A DNA stretch of 35,386 bases. It comes from an uncultured Ignavibacteriota bacterium (GTDB taxonomy: Bacteria > Bacteroidota > Ignavibacteria > Tepidaquicellales > Tepidaquicellaceae). Position 1 is the stretch's first letter; the number at the start of each line of letters is the position of its first letter. This document shows positions 16,088-26,690 of this stretch, piece by piece. The stretch is from positions 1-35,386 of the forward strand of contig CAIKZJ010000029.1 in NCBI GenBank assembly GCA_903831845.1. Reading direction: 5' to 3'. The notes under the pieces are model-generated. The model was not told where the DNA came from and did not search any database. It saw nothing but the letters and a program-made list of their open reading frames with translations. Position numbers and translations under genes: made by a program.

Positions 16088-16406
16088 GAGAATTGACACA
16101 AGGAAACGCTCCAACAGAATGTCCTGCATGGAAGACGAGATAGATTCGTTCAGGGAGATTCTGGGAATAGAGGATAAGATGAACGAGATACGGATTTCAG
16201 AGGTTTGGAACGAATGCGTCGGAGCCACAATTTCAAAGTTCGCGGTTCCTTCCGGAATCAAAAAGAACAAGCTGATGGTCAGGGTAGAGAACGCCGTATG
16301 GCGCCAGGAACTCGCAGCGAGAAAAGAGGAAATACTGAAGAAGCTTAACGGGCATCTTCAGACTCTTAAAAACAGAAAGACGATTAAAGACATAGTATTT
16401 GTATAA
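16080..16406 (+). CDS. DUF721 (DciA-like) protein
   Basis: The small basic protein (108 residues) has the DUF721 pattern: IRISEVWNECVGATISKFAVPSGIKKNKLMVRVENAVWRQELAARKEEIL, with the conserved W, the VG turn, the central strand and the WRQEL helix. The family includes DciA, which acts with the replicative helicase DnaB in bacteria without DnaC. Its place between recF and gyrB supports a replication role. A TTG at 16080 overlaps recF by 8 bp; an ATG at 16119 (MSCMEDEID) would give a more typical short N-terminus and is a fair alternative. Confidence 0.88.
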   Translation: MNKRIDTRKRSNRMSCMEDEIDSFREILGIEDKMNEIRISEVWNECVGATISKFAVPSGIKKNKLMVRVENAVWRQELAARKEEILKKLNGHLQTLKNRKTIKDIVFV

Positions 16407-18404
<1,998 letters not shown>

Positions 18405-18411
18405 AACAAAT

Positions 18412-19140
18412 TTGAAAAAAACGTTAAAAAATTTATACATTACCGCGGTAATCGCCGCGGTAATTTTTATATCCGCGGCGTCTTCTTTCGCGCAGGATAA
18501 AAAACTTTTATCATTCGGCGAACAGAACTCGAAGCGCTATTACACTTCTTTTGCCTTCGGAATGGGAGTCGATTACGGCAAGACGAGTTCGTTCGACACA
18601 TACATAGGATACGAACTTCCGAATTACAATTTTCTTAACGACGCCGACAAGCTTTCGGAATTCCGTTCGGGGTTCACTTTCTTCGGAACGGCTGAAAGGC
18701 AGGTGCACAGGAATTTCTCGCTCAAAGCCGATTACTCGTACTTCATAAAGAGCAACGACGTCCAGCTCTATCCCGATTACGGATTCAACGTGACGGGGCA
18801 TAGAATATTCGCCGGCGCGAATTATATTTTTCCTATGGAGTATGCTTTTCTGAAACTCGGCGCATGCGCGGGTCCGGAATTCTCATCGGTGACGCAAAGG
18901 TTCAGCAGTCTCGAGACAAAATATACATCTTCCGGTTTCGGGATCAAAGCGGAAGGAATTTTCGACATTCAGATCGGAAAAAGTGTGGCTGGTTACATCA
19001 ACGGATACCTTATGCAGATATTCGATTCCGGGCTGAAGGATTCAAACGGCAACGAGATTCAGAACAAAGCGGGCGGGAAAGCAGACCTGAGCGGCTTTTC
19101 GGCGGGTCTGAGGATTGGCGTGGAAATTTTTATATTTTAA
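18412..19140 (+). CDS. Outer-membrane beta-barrel protein
   Basis: The protein of about 242 residues has a signal peptide (MKKTLKNLY, hydrophobic core, cleavage near SFAQ) and then alternating aromatic/polar strands, ending in VEIFIF with a C-terminal phenylalanine. This is the pattern of an 8-10-strand outer-membrane barrel. The start is taken as TTG at 18412, which gives a standard signal peptide 7 bp after the gyrB stop; an in-frame TTG at 18394 overlaps gyrB and adds six residues. Function is unknown. Being cotranscribed with gyrB and uppP is curious but may only reflect operon packing. Confidence 0.78.
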   Translation: MKKTLKNLYITAVIAAVIFISAASSFAQDKKLLSFGEQNSKRYYTSFAFGMGVDYGKTSSFDTYIGYELPNYNFLNDADKLSEFRSGFTFFGTAERQVHRNFSLKADYSYFIKSNDVQLYPDYGFNVTGHRIFAGANYIFPMEYAFLKLGACAGPEFSSVTQRFSSLETKYTSSGFGIKAEGIFDIQIGKSVAGYINGYLMQIFDSGLKDSNGNEIQNKAGGKADLSGFSAGLRIGVEIFIF

Positions 19141-19141
19141 T

Positions 19142-19966
19142 ATGCAGAAAATAATCGAAGCAATTGTATACGGCATCATCCAGGGTCTGACAGAGTTCAT
19201 ACCCATCAGCAGCACGGCGCATATACGCATCGTTCCGGCGCTTCTTCACTGGGGCGACCCGGGAGCGGCGTTCACGGCGGTAATACAGATAGGAACGCTT
19301 ATATCCACGCTGATTTACTTCAGAAAAGATATATTCGATTTAATCAACGGGTTCTTCGGAGCGCTTAAGAAACGCGATTTCTCCGATCCCTACGCGAGAA
19401 TATCAATTCTCATAATCATAGGCACGATTCCGATTTCTGTTTTCGGACTGCTGCTTAAGAAACACATAGAAGGGAATTTCAGAGGCCTGTACGTAATAGC
19501 CGCATCGCTTATCGGACTGGCTATCGTCCTTTACATCGCTGAAAAAGTCGCGTCAAGAAAAAAGGAATTCGATCAGATAACGTTCATGGACGGCATAATA
19601 ATCGGATTTGCGCAGGCGGTCGCGCTTATTCCCGGAAGTTCGCGCAGCGGCGTTACTATAACCGCCGGTTTGTTCTGCGGACTGAAGAGAGATACAGCGG
19701 CCAGATATTCATTCCTGTTGAGTCTTCCAGCAGTATTCCTCAGCGGTGTTTACGAATTATACAGCGAGAGACAGGCGCTCCTTAACGAGAATACCTTGAG
19801 TCTGATAGTCGCAACGGTCGTATCCGGAGTTGTGGGTTACATGGCCATTGCATTCCTGATAAACTATCTTAAGACAAGAACGAACATGCTGTTCATCGTG
19901 TACAGGATAATACTTGCGATAGCGATATTGATTCTGTTGAGGATTGGAGAACTGACAAACCTCTGA
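19142..19966 (+). CDS. uppP: Undecaprenyl-diphosphatase UppP (BacA)
   Basis: This membrane enzyme removes a phosphate from undecaprenyl diphosphate and so recycles the lipid carrier for peptidoglycan and O-antigen. Its two signature motifs are present: QGLTEFIPISSTAH (14-27) and PGSSRSGVTI (about 164-173, with the catalytic arginine). About seven to eight membrane helices are predicted in 274 residues. The ATG at 19142, one base after the upstream stop, is chosen over an in-frame upstream start that would add nine residues of non-family sequence. It is the last gene of the dnaN operon. Confidence 0.96.
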   Translation: MQKIIEAIVYGIIQGLTEFIPISSTAHIRIVPALLHWGDPGAAFTAVIQIGTLISTLIYFRKDIFDLINGFFGALKKRDFSDPYARISILIIIGTIPISVFGLLLKKHIEGNFRGLYVIAASLIGLAIVLYIAEKVASRKKEFDQITFMDGIIIGFAQAVALIPGSSRSGVTITAGLFCGLKRDTAARYSFLLSLPAVFLSGVYELYSERQALLNENTLSLIVATVVSGVVGYMAIAFLINYLKTRTNMLFIVYRIILAIAILILLRIGELTNL

Positions 19967-20006
19967 CAATTAGTAATTAATAATTAGTAATTAGTAATTT
20001 TTGAAT

Positions 20007-20034
20007 CCCTGCTTAGCGGGTATTTTTTATTTTT
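20007..20034 (+). terminator. Terminator of the dnaN-uppP operon
   Basis: CCCTGCTTAGCGGG forms a five-pair stem with one bulged T and a TTA loop, followed by TATTTTTTATTTTT. It lies about 40 bp after uppP, downstream of a run of AATTAGTAATTA words (19969-20000). Confidence 0.7.
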
Positions 20035-20061
20035 GCAAGACTGTTCCTGTGAACCAGCCCT

Positions 20062-20097
20062 CCCCCGCGGCTGAAGCCGCACCCCCTCCAAAGGGGG
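20062..20097. repeat. Double hairpin at the convergent junction
   Basis: GCGGC/GCCGC (20067-20071 with 20076-20080, loop TGAA) is followed at once by CCCCC/GGGGG (20082-20086 with 20093-20097, loop TCCAAA). It is placed 10 bp from the end of the minus-strand polyprenyl synthase gene, between convergent operons. Very similar CCCTCCCCCGCGGCTGAAGC-type words recur, to my memory, in unrelated genomes. It may act as a terminator for the minus strand. Confidence 0.65.
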
Positions 20098-20106
20098 ACA
20101 AAAACT

Positions 20107-21075
20107 TTAGTACTCTCTTGTTGTTACGAAGGAGACGAGCTCCATAAGTGATTCCTTCGGTTCGCTGTCGGCGAAGTGCGAGAGAGAATCGAGAGCAAGG
20201 TTCGCATAGTGTGATATCTTGTCGATAGTGTAGTTTATTCCGCCGAATTCCTCGACGAAATAGTACACCGTATCGAATTTTTTAGATGAGTCGCTCTTGA
20301 TGAGTTTCATTATTTCCTTCGACTTCTTAGCGGGCGCGTTCCTAAGCGCCACGAGAAGAGGAAGCGTGAATTTCTTTTCTTTCAGGTCGTTGCCAGTCGC
20401 CTTGCCGAGAAGTTTCTTCCTTCCCGTATAATCGAGCAGGTCGTCGCGCAGCTGGAACGCTATTCCGATGTTCTCGCCGAACGCCGACATCTTTTCGATT
20501 TTCACCTTGTCGTTAGTCGAACTCAACGCGCCGAGTTTGCAGCACGTCTTTATGAGAGAAGCTGTCTTGTCCGAAATAACCCTGAAGTATGTTTCTTCGG
20601 TCGCGTCGAAGTTTCTCGCCTTCTGGATCTGCAGGAGTTCGCCTTCCGACATTCTCCTGACAGCTTCGGAAGTTGTTTTCAGGAATTCAAATTCATCGTT
20701 GTCGAGAGAAACGAGGAGTCCTTTCGAAAGGAAGAAATCCCCTATCAGGACCGCTGCCTTGTTTTTCCAGACCGCATTTATTGACGGCAGGCCGCGCCTC
20801 ATTTTCGCTTCGTCGACGACGTCGTCGTGAATGAGCGTTGCGGTATGAAGCAGTTCCACAAGCGTTGCGGCTACGAAACTTCTTGATGATATCTTTCCGC
20901 AGAGTTTTGCCGAAAGCAGAACGAGTATCGGGCGTATCTTCTTTCCCTTTTGTTTCAGAACATATTTTGTGATCAGGTCGACGAGAGCGACGTTGGACTT
21001 CAGCGTGCCCGCGAAGATCTTCTGAAACTCCTCGATTTCATTCTTTATCGGTTTTGATATTTTATTGAGATTCAC
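20107..21075 (-). CDS. Polyprenyl diphosphate synthase
   Basis: This trans-prenyltransferase builds the long isoprenoid chain used for menaquinone or other lipids. The 322-residue protein has both aspartate-rich motifs: the first DDVVD at 84-88 (in LIHDDVVDEAKMRRG) and the second DDLLD at 211-215 (in AFQLRDDLLDYTG). The residue five before the first motif is A79, small, which by the known chain-length rule favours a long product such as octaprenyl or similar. The gene overlaps the tatC stop by 4 bp. The menA product in this window would be a natural user of its product. Confidence 0.93.
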   Translation of the reverse strand: MNLNKISKPIKNEIEEFQKIFAGTLKSNVALVDLITKYVLKQKGKKIRPILVLLSAKLCGKISSRSFVAATLVELLHTATLIHDDVVDEAKMRRGLPSINAVWKNKAAVLIGDFFLSKGLLVSLDNDEFEFLKTTSEAVRRMSEGELLQIQKARNFDATEETYFRVISDKTASLIKTCCKLGALSSTNDKVKIEKMSAFGENIGIAFQLRDDLLDYTGRKKLLGKATGNDLKEKKFTLPLLVALRNAPAKKSKEIMKLIKSDSSKKFDTVYYFVEEFGGINYTIDKISHYANLALDSLSHFADSEPKESLMELVSFVTTREY

Positions 21076-21800
21076 GACGTTTTCTTTTGCGAATATTTAC
21101 AAATTAAAATACTAAGTTCATACAGACCGAGAAGCGGGATTCCGAGCATCACCTGGCTTGTTATGTCAGGCCCCGGAGTTACAATGCCCGCTATGAGCAG
21201 AATAACAACGATTGCATGTTTCCTGTACTTCCTCATGAAAGACGGCTTAAGAAGCCCTATCTTCGAAAGAAAGAACGAAAGCATCGGAAGTTCGAAAACC
21301 AGCCCCGACGCGAGAACCAGCGAGAGCACGAAACTCATGTACTCGTCCGCCGATATCTTGTTCTCGATTATCGTCGAGCCGAAATTCGCGAAGAATCCCA
21401 GAGCCGCGGGAAGAAGAAGAAAATACGAGAACACGACTCCCGTTATGAAACATACTGACGTGAAAATCACGACTCCCGTCACGTATCTTTTCTCGTTCTC
21501 CTTGAGCGCGGGCTCAACGAACTTCCATATCTGATAAATTATATTGGGGACGCTAACAACCGCGCCCCCTATAAGTATCACTTCCATGTATATAATGAAC
21601 TGGCCGTAAGGTCTCAGGTTAATGATAGAGAGTGGAGGCTGCGAATTTGCCGCAGGCGCAAAGATAATGTTGTTCATTATCCAGTCGATGAACACGCCCA
21701 CCAGCACGCCGCCTAAAACAACTCCTATAAGAGCCTTTATAATTCTCCATCTAAGTTCCTCGAGATGGTCGAGGAACCCCATTTCATTATCTGATTCCAT
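21072..21800 (-). CDS. tatC: Sec-independent translocase TatC
   Basis: TatC is the receptor for twin-arginine signal peptides in the inner membrane. The 242-residue protein begins [20 protein letters not shown], the FLDHLEELR block being diagnostic. It has six predicted membrane helices and the conserved [14 protein letters not shown] loop. The start at 21800 lies inside the end of glyA (14-bp overlap); an internal ATG (MGFLDH, 21782) is an alternative. No tatA is in the window. Confidence 0.95.
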   Translation of the reverse strand: MESDNEMGFLDHLEELRWRIIKALIGVVLGGVLVGVFIDWIMNNIIFAPAANSQPPLSIINLRPYGQFIIYMEVILIGGAVVSVPNIIYQIWKFVEPALKENEKRYVTGVVIFTSVCFITGVVFSYFLLLPAALGFFANFGSTIIENKISADEYMSFVLSLVLASGLVFELPMLSFFLSKIGLLKPSFMRKYRKHAIVVILLIAGIVTPGPDITSQVMLGIPLLGLYELSILICKYSQKKTS

Positions 21801-23079
21801 ACAGCGGGAAACGCGCCGTTATTTCGTCGACCGCGCTTCTTACTTCATTTTTAGTTTTTTCATCCTGCGGAGCGGAAACAACCTTGTTGATAAGTTCCGC
21901 AATCAGTTCCATTTCGGCTTCCTTCATGCCTCTCGTAGTGAGGGCGGGTGTTCCGAGACGGATGCCGCTTGTAATGAGCGGGCTCTTGTCGTCGAACGGC
22001 ACAGCGTTCTTATTGCAGGTGATTCCGACTTCGTCGAGAGCTTCCTGCGCCGCCTTGCCGGTGATGTTCTTGTTTCTAAGATCGACGAGCATCAGGTGGT
22101 TGTCAGTACCGCCTGAAATAATTTTGAAATCAAGCGAAACGAGTTTCGCGGCAAGGGCTTTCGCGTTCTTGATAATCTGCTTCGCGTATTCTTCGAATTC
22201 GGGCTGAAGCGCTTCGTTGAAGCCTACCGCCTTCGCGGCAATCACATGCATCAGAGGTCCGCCCTGAATTCCCGGGATAACCATCGAATCTATGAGTTCC
22301 GACATCATTTTCTTTCTTCCTGATTTCGGAGCGACCTTGCCGAACGGATTCTCGTAATCCTTGCCGATAAGAATAAGTCCGCCTCTCGGTCCGCGTAAAG
22401 TCTTGTGCGTCGTCGTCGCGACAACATGACAGTACGGAACCGGGTCGTTAAGAAGTTTCTTCGCGATGAGTCCCGCGGGATGCGCGATATCTGCGAAAAG
22501 GAACGCGCCGACCTTGTCGGCTATTTCCCTGAATTTCTTATAATCTATATTTCTCGAGTAAGCGCTGGCGCCTACTGTAATCATTTTCGGTTTTTCAGCG
22601 ACGACCCTGTCGGCTATCATATCGTAGTCGAGTACTTCCGTTTCGGGGTTTATTCCGTACGCGACGAAATTATACAGCTGTCCCGAGAAGTTAACGGGCG
22701 AACCGTGCGTAAGGTGTCCGCCGTGCGAAAGGTCCATTCCCATCACCTTATCGCCGGGATTAAGGAACGAAAAGTAAACCGCCATGTTCGCCGTGCTGCC
22801 CGAGTGGGGCTGAACGTTGGCGTATTCCGCGCCGAAAAGTTTCTTCGCGCGGTCGCGCGCGAGGTCTTCCGCCACGTCGACGAATTCGCATCCGCCGTAG
22901 TAGCGCTTGCCGGGATATCCTTCGGCGTATTTATTTGTAAGCGTCGAACCGAGAGCTTCTATAACGCTCATCGATACAAAATTTTCGGAAGCAATCATTT
23001 CAAGTTTCTTAGCCTGTCTTCTGGTCTCGTTTGAAATTGCGTTAAAAACTTCCGCGTCTGTATTTTTCAGGTAATCCAT
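21787..23079 (-). CDS. glyA: Serine hydroxymethyltransferase
   Basis: This PLP enzyme interconverts serine and glycine and feeds one-carbon units to tetrahydrofolate. It is 430 residues long. The PLP-binding lysine is K226 in [16 protein letters not shown]. Other family blocks are [32 protein letters not shown] and [11 protein letters not shown]. After the PLP lysine, [20 protein letters not shown] replaces the shorter loop of E. coli GlyA, a form I associate with Bacteroidota/Chlorobi. The gene begins 11 bp after rpiB and overlaps tatC. Confidence 0.97.
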   Translation of the reverse strand: MDYLKNTDAEVFNAISNETRRQAKKLEMIASENFVSMSVIEALGSTLTNKYAEGYPGKRYYGGCEFVDVAEDLARDRAKKLFGAEYANVQPHSGSTANMAVYFSFLNPGDKVMGMDLSHGGHLTHGSPVNFSGQLYNFVAYGINPETEVLDYDMIADRVVAEKPKMITVGASAYSRNIDYKKFREIADKVGAFLFADIAHPAGLIAKKLLNDPVPYCHVVATTTHKTLRGPRGGLILIGKDYENPFGKVAPKSGRKKMMSELIDSMVIPGIQGGPLMHVIAAKAVGFNEALQPEFEEYAKQIIKNAKALAAKLVSLDFKIISGGTDNHLMLVDLRNKNITGKAAQEALDEVGITCNKNAVPFDDKSPLITSGIRLGTPALTTRGMKEAEMELIAELINKVVSAPQDEKTKNEVRSAVDEITARFPLYGIR

Positions 23080-23090
23080 AAAAATTATAT

Positions 23091-23525
23091 TTAATTATTG
23101 TCCATTTTCTTTATGCGGCGTTCGTGTCTCTCGCCGCCTTCAAACTCCGTGCTGATGAAAATCTCGAAGAACCTTTCCGCGTGCTGTATGTCGATGAAAT
23201 CCGAGCCGAAGCAGATAACGTTGGCGTCGTTATGCTTCCTCGCCATCTCCGCCATATTGTTGTTTGTCGCGTTAACCGCTCTTATTCCTTTGTGCTTGTT
23301 TGCAGCCATCGATACGCCTATGCCGCTTCCGCAGATAAGAACGCCAAAGCGGTATTCCCCGCCCGTAACGGCGTCGCCGACCTTCTTTGCAAAGTCGGGA
23401 TAGTCCACGCTGTCGGTTGAATCCGTTCCGAAATCACCGAATTCAATTCTTTTGCCCGCAAAATATTTTTTGAGTTCTTCTTTCAGAAGAAAACCTCTGT
23501 GATCTGAACCAATCGCTATCTTCAT
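23091..23525 (-). CDS. rpiB: Ribose 5-phosphate isomerase B
   Basis: The enzyme converts ribose 5-phosphate to ribulose 5-phosphate in the pentose phosphate pathway. The 144-residue protein has the N-terminal IGSDHRGF (D8, H9), the catalytic cysteine C65 in [15 protein letters not shown] and H98 in [13 protein letters not shown], all as in the RpiB/LacAB family. The single-chain length fits RpiB. It sits 12 bp after the outer-membrane protein gene and 11 bp before glyA. Confidence 0.95.
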   Translation of the reverse strand: MKIAIGSDHRGFLLKEELKKYFAGKRIEFGDFGTDSTDSVDYPDFAKKVGDAVTGGEYRFGVLICGSGIGVSMAANKHKGIRAVNATNNNMAEMARKHNDANVICFGSDFIDIQHAERFFEIFISTEFEGGERHERRIKKMDNN

Positions 23526-23537
23526 AATGTATATTTT

Positions 23538-24797
23538 TTATCTGTCTTCGTCGTTCGGCCTGATGAACCAGAACTCGCCGAAGTTAAGTCCGAGGTTGAC
23601 CCTTATGTAATTGTCCTTGATGAATCCCGCGTCCTTCTTGCCTCTCGTACCCATTTCGAGTCCGATATCGATGCCGTTCTCGTTGTTAATGGGAATTCCG
23701 ACGCCGAGGCTTACGGAATAGTGGTTTATGTTCTCGCCGTTAACCTTGTAATACGATTTATCGTAGGAGAATCCTGCCCTGTATGTCAGGCTTTCAAACC
23801 AGGTTCTGTCTTTTTTCGGAGCAGGAAGAATTTCGAATCCAGCGCCGTACCTGAAATTGTCTGTGTACTCGACGGGTATAAGGTTTGCGGGGTTGAACGC
23901 GCTCCATTTCTGCATCGATACATCGGAAGAAACAACGAGCTGTCTTCCGAACTGTTTGGATATTCCGAAGCCGTACATTTCTGGTATATTCCATTCACCA
24001 TGGTAAACGTTTGCCGTATCGCTGTTTGTAAGGCTCGTCTGGTAAATCTTGTCTATTGTTGATTTCAGGTTGAACTTGTTCTGATAGAAGAAACCAAGCG
24101 TGAGGTTTTCAAAAACACTGCTTTTCTTTATCAACGCGCCGAGATCGAGGACCGCACCGCCTTTAACAAAATAACCTTTCAGGTCGTTCTCGCTCCTGAT
24201 GTATGTGTTCGTATTGGCCTCATTGTTGAAATTGAAAACGGTCAGGTCTTTAATGTTGCCGAAAGCATAATCGTATTCAAATCCCAGACTGATGAAATCG
24301 AGAGGTCTTCCGGCAAGGCCGAAGTTAAGCCGTGAGAGACCGCCCGTGCCGGCGAACGTCGCCACATAAGGCGCTTCGGGGTCGTTGACGTTTCCGGAAA
24401 ACTTATACTGCATAAGAGAATAAGGGTTGAAGCCCATGATCAGCGTAAGCCCGTGCTTGTCCCACATCGGAACTCCGAAATTAAACCCTGTAACGTTCGC
24501 GTTGGAAATGCTGACCTTTGAAAGAGCGTTTTCCGATTTCAGCAGAAGCAGTTTCATGCCGAGAGATACATAAGTGTTCTTAAGGTATGTATTCGCGGCA
24601 GGATTAAGGCTGTTGACATAGTTGCCGAAAAGCGAAATTCCCTGAACGCCCATCTGATCCGTTCTGATGCTCGAAGAAAACCTTAGTTCTCCGATGCCGA
24701 AAGCCGAATAAGGCGAGCCGAGAGAAAATTCCTCCTGCGCAAATGTTATGTTCGCAAACAGGAAGAAAGCAAATATTGTTATGATTAATTTTTTCAT
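23538..24797 (-). CDS. Outer-membrane protein, FadL/PorV-like
   Basis: The 419-residue product has a signal peptide cut near ITFAQ. Its N-terminus LGSPYSAFGIGELRFSSS is characteristic of Bacteroidota beta-barrel proteins that resemble FadL/OmpP1 porins. The rest alternates aromatic and polar residues through some 14 likely strands, with blocks such as GVPMWDKHGLTLIMGFNPYS. The role may be transport of hydrophobic compounds or support of secretion; neither can be decided. It follows the DUF4270-like lipoprotein by 4 bp. Confidence 0.82.
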   Translation of the reverse strand: MKKLIITIFAFFLFANITFAQEEFSLGSPYSAFGIGELRFSSSIRTDQMGVQGISLFGNYVNSLNPAANTYLKNTYVSLGMKLLLLKSENALSKVSISNANVTGFNFGVPMWDKHGLTLIMGFNPYSLMQYKFSGNVNDPEAPYVATFAGTGGLSRLNFGLAGRPLDFISLGFEYDYAFGNIKDLTVFNFNNEANTNTYIRSENDLKGYFVKGGAVLDLGALIKKSSVFENLTLGFFYQNKFNLKSTIDKIYQTSLTNSDTANVYHGEWNIPEMYGFGISKQFGRQLVVSSDVSMQKWSAFNPANLIPVEYTDNFRYGAGFEILPAPKKDRTWFESLTYRAGFSYDKSYYKVNGENINHYSVSLGVGIPINNENGIDIGLEMGTRGKKDAGFIKDNYIRVNLGLNFGEFWFIRPNDEDR

Positions 24798-24801
24798 GAT
24801 G

Positions 24802-25992
24802 TTATCCCCTCGGCGTATACCTGATTACAAGTTTGGGACGCTTGGAAGTATCCTGTACCGAAGGTCCGTAAAAAACGTATTTATCGAGGTTCACTATGTC
24901 ACCGAGATCGCGCAGCATAAGTCCGAGGTTAGTCGTCGTTCCGTAATTCCATGCCTGGAAAATGTTATTAACCCTGATCGAGTATGTGACCGAATCATCC
25001 TGAATGAAATAACGGGGGTCGCCCGTGTAAGTCTTCGCGGCTGAGTCGGACACCAGAAGGAAATAGAGGTTCGGATTCGTCAGATAAGTATACGAATTTG
25101 CCTTGTCAAGTTTCAGCCTGACATAGGCTTCGTTGATGGTCACCCTGCCGGGGAGTTTGGAAATATCAAAATTGAGTAAGGCCGTGTATAATATCCCGTC
25201 CTGAATCACTATTCTGTCGTTCATAAAAACAGAGGAGGAAGGAGCGTCCGTAAAAGTAACGGCTTCCATGTAACCCGCATCCTGATAAATAAGGGTATCA
25301 GTCGTATTGTTTTTATTCACGACAATAACGAGTTTCGGAACCAAGCCGGATGTGGTCTTCGCGAAAGCCTTTATCGTCGTCGAGCCGGCATTCGGGATCA
25401 TCGCCATGCCGTAGTTTTTCGAGGCATAGTTTGTATCGGCGGAATACTCGAGCCAGTTTTTCACTGTAGTCGGATCGAGTGTTATTGAAATGCCGCTTGT
25501 ATCCGTCGGAGCTCCCGTGTAAGAGCCGATGAGCGTCGTACCGACGCTTGAAACGGAGAACGTATCCTGCGTCACGGTTGAAAAGTTATAGTTAGTATTC
25601 AGCGGATACATATTGAAAGAAACGGTTCCGAGAGAATCGGTAAACGCGTATTTGTTGTAATGTATAACCATTTTAGCGGATAAAACGGTAGCGCCCTGAT
25701 AGCTTTCGGAAAGGTTTTTGAACCTGAAGAGTGTTTTGGATTCATAATTGCCGGATTTCCCGATGAAGAAATTCCCGATAGTGCTGGTATTTACGTATTT
25801 CCTGAAGCTGTTATAAGTTATCTGCAGGGTATCCTTATTGGAATCCAGAACTTTCGTTCCGAGAGTATCGGAAAGAATAAATTCAAGTCCGAGGTCATTC
25901 GGATTGTTTTCGCAGGATTGCAGAATAAAGAGTCCGGAAACGGCGAGAACAAGCACGATTGCCCTGATATAAAATTTCAGATTTTTTCTCAA
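24802..25992 (-). CDS. DUF4270-like lipoprotein
   Basis: The 396-residue protein has a lipoprotein signal with LQSC (C27), followed by CENNPNDLGLEFI. Two repeated beta-rich domains follow, each with the pattern of a carbohydrate-binding or DNRLRE-type module: SKTLFRFKNLSESYQGATVLSAKMVIHYN (about 85-113) and YTALLNFDISKLPGRVTINEAYVRLKLDK (second half). DUF4270 proteins in Bacteroidota usually lie beside glgA, and here glgA is 0.7 kb upstream with one gene between, which supports the assignment. It is the first gene of the six-gene operon ending with the polyprenyl synthase. Confidence 0.72.
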   Translation of the reverse strand: MRKNLKFYIRAIVLVLAVSGLFILQSCENNPNDLGLEFILSDTLGTKVLDSNKDTLQITYNSFRKYVNTSTIGNFFIGKSGNYESKTLFRFKNLSESYQGATVLSAKMVIHYNKYAFTDSLGTVSFNMYPLNTNYNFSTVTQDTFSVSSVGTTLIGSYTGAPTDTSGISITLDPTTVKNWLEYSADTNYASKNYGMAMIPNAGSTTIKAFAKTTSGLVPKLVIVVNKNNTTDTLIYQDAGYMEAVTFTDAPSSSVFMNDRIVIQDGILYTALLNFDISKLPGRVTINEAYVRLKLDKANSYTYLTNPNLYFLLVSDSAAKTYTGDPRYFIQDDSVTYSIRVNNIFQAWNYGTTTNLGLMLRDLGDIVNLDKYVFYGPSVQDTSKRPKLVIRYTPRG

Positions 25993-26113
25993 TATTGTTT
26001 GAATTTCGTTTATTTTATCGAAAATATTAATAATTAAGATAACATAAACTATCTTAAATTTATAGAGACTTTTTTAGCCTGAATTGTCATTAAAAAGGTG
26101 AAAAGATGCCTAA

Positions 26114-26680
26114 TTATAAGGTTTTTGCTATAAGTTCAGAGGCGACTAAAAGATTGTCGGCGATGCGTTCAAGGGGTATGTTTTCATCCGCGCATTTTTT
26201 CTTTGTTATTTCGCCGTAACCGGTTAAAACGAGGATTTTTTTGAGGCCGGCATTGACGGCGCACTGCATGTCGACAAGAGAATCGCCGATGAGGACGGAC
26301 CGCGTGATGTCGATGCCGTATTTTTTCACGGCGAGGTCAATCATTCCGGTGCCGGGCTTGCGTGTTTCGTGCTCTTTAGCGAACTCTTCGACTGAGCCTT
26401 CAGCGTGGTAAGGCGAATAGAAAATATCGTCGATGAGTTTTTCTTCTTTGTTGAGTATCCGCAGGAATTCTTCGTGAATTTCCTCGAGTTCTTTTTCCGT
26501 GTAGAATCCTCGGGCGATGCCCGACTGGTTCGTTATGACAATATTGAGGAATCCGAGTTTCTTGAAAGTACGCAGAGCGTCTATAGCGCCCGGTATGATT
26601 TCGATGTCTTCTTTTCTTGAAAGGTAACCAACGTCACGGTTAATCGTGCCGTCCCTGTCGAGAAATACCGCCTTTGCCAT
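26114..26680 (-). CDS. GmhB-like HAD phosphatase
   Basis: The 188-residue protein belongs to the HAD family, HisB-N/GmhB branch. Motif 1 FLDRDGTINRD has D8 and D10, motif 2 is ITNQSG (49-54), motif 3 K108 is in TRKPG, and motif 4 is IGDSLVD (131-137). Lipopolysaccharide heptose bisphosphate would be the usual substrate. The loop that binds zinc in E. coli GmhB (Cys-Pro-His-His ... Cys-Asp-Cys) reads SPYHAEGSVEEFAKEHETRKP here, so the cysteines are gone while GSVEEF is kept. It starts 10 bp after glgA and is probably cotranscribed. Confidence 0.88.
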   Translation of the reverse strand: MAKAVFLDRDGTINRDVGYLSRKEDIEIIPGAIDALRTFKKLGFLNIVITNQSGIARGFYTEKELEEIHEEFLRILNKEEKLIDDIFYSPYHAEGSVEEFAKEHETRKPGTGMIDLAVKKYGIDITRSVLIGDSLVDMQCAVNAGLKKILVLTGYGEITKKKCADENIPLERIADNLLVASELIAKTL

Positions 26681-26690
26681 CGCGAAAAAA

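Noticed and set aside
22405-23034. 209-codon frame antisense to glyA
   Set aside because: It is a shadow of a clear serine hydroxymethyltransferase gene and has no motif of its own.
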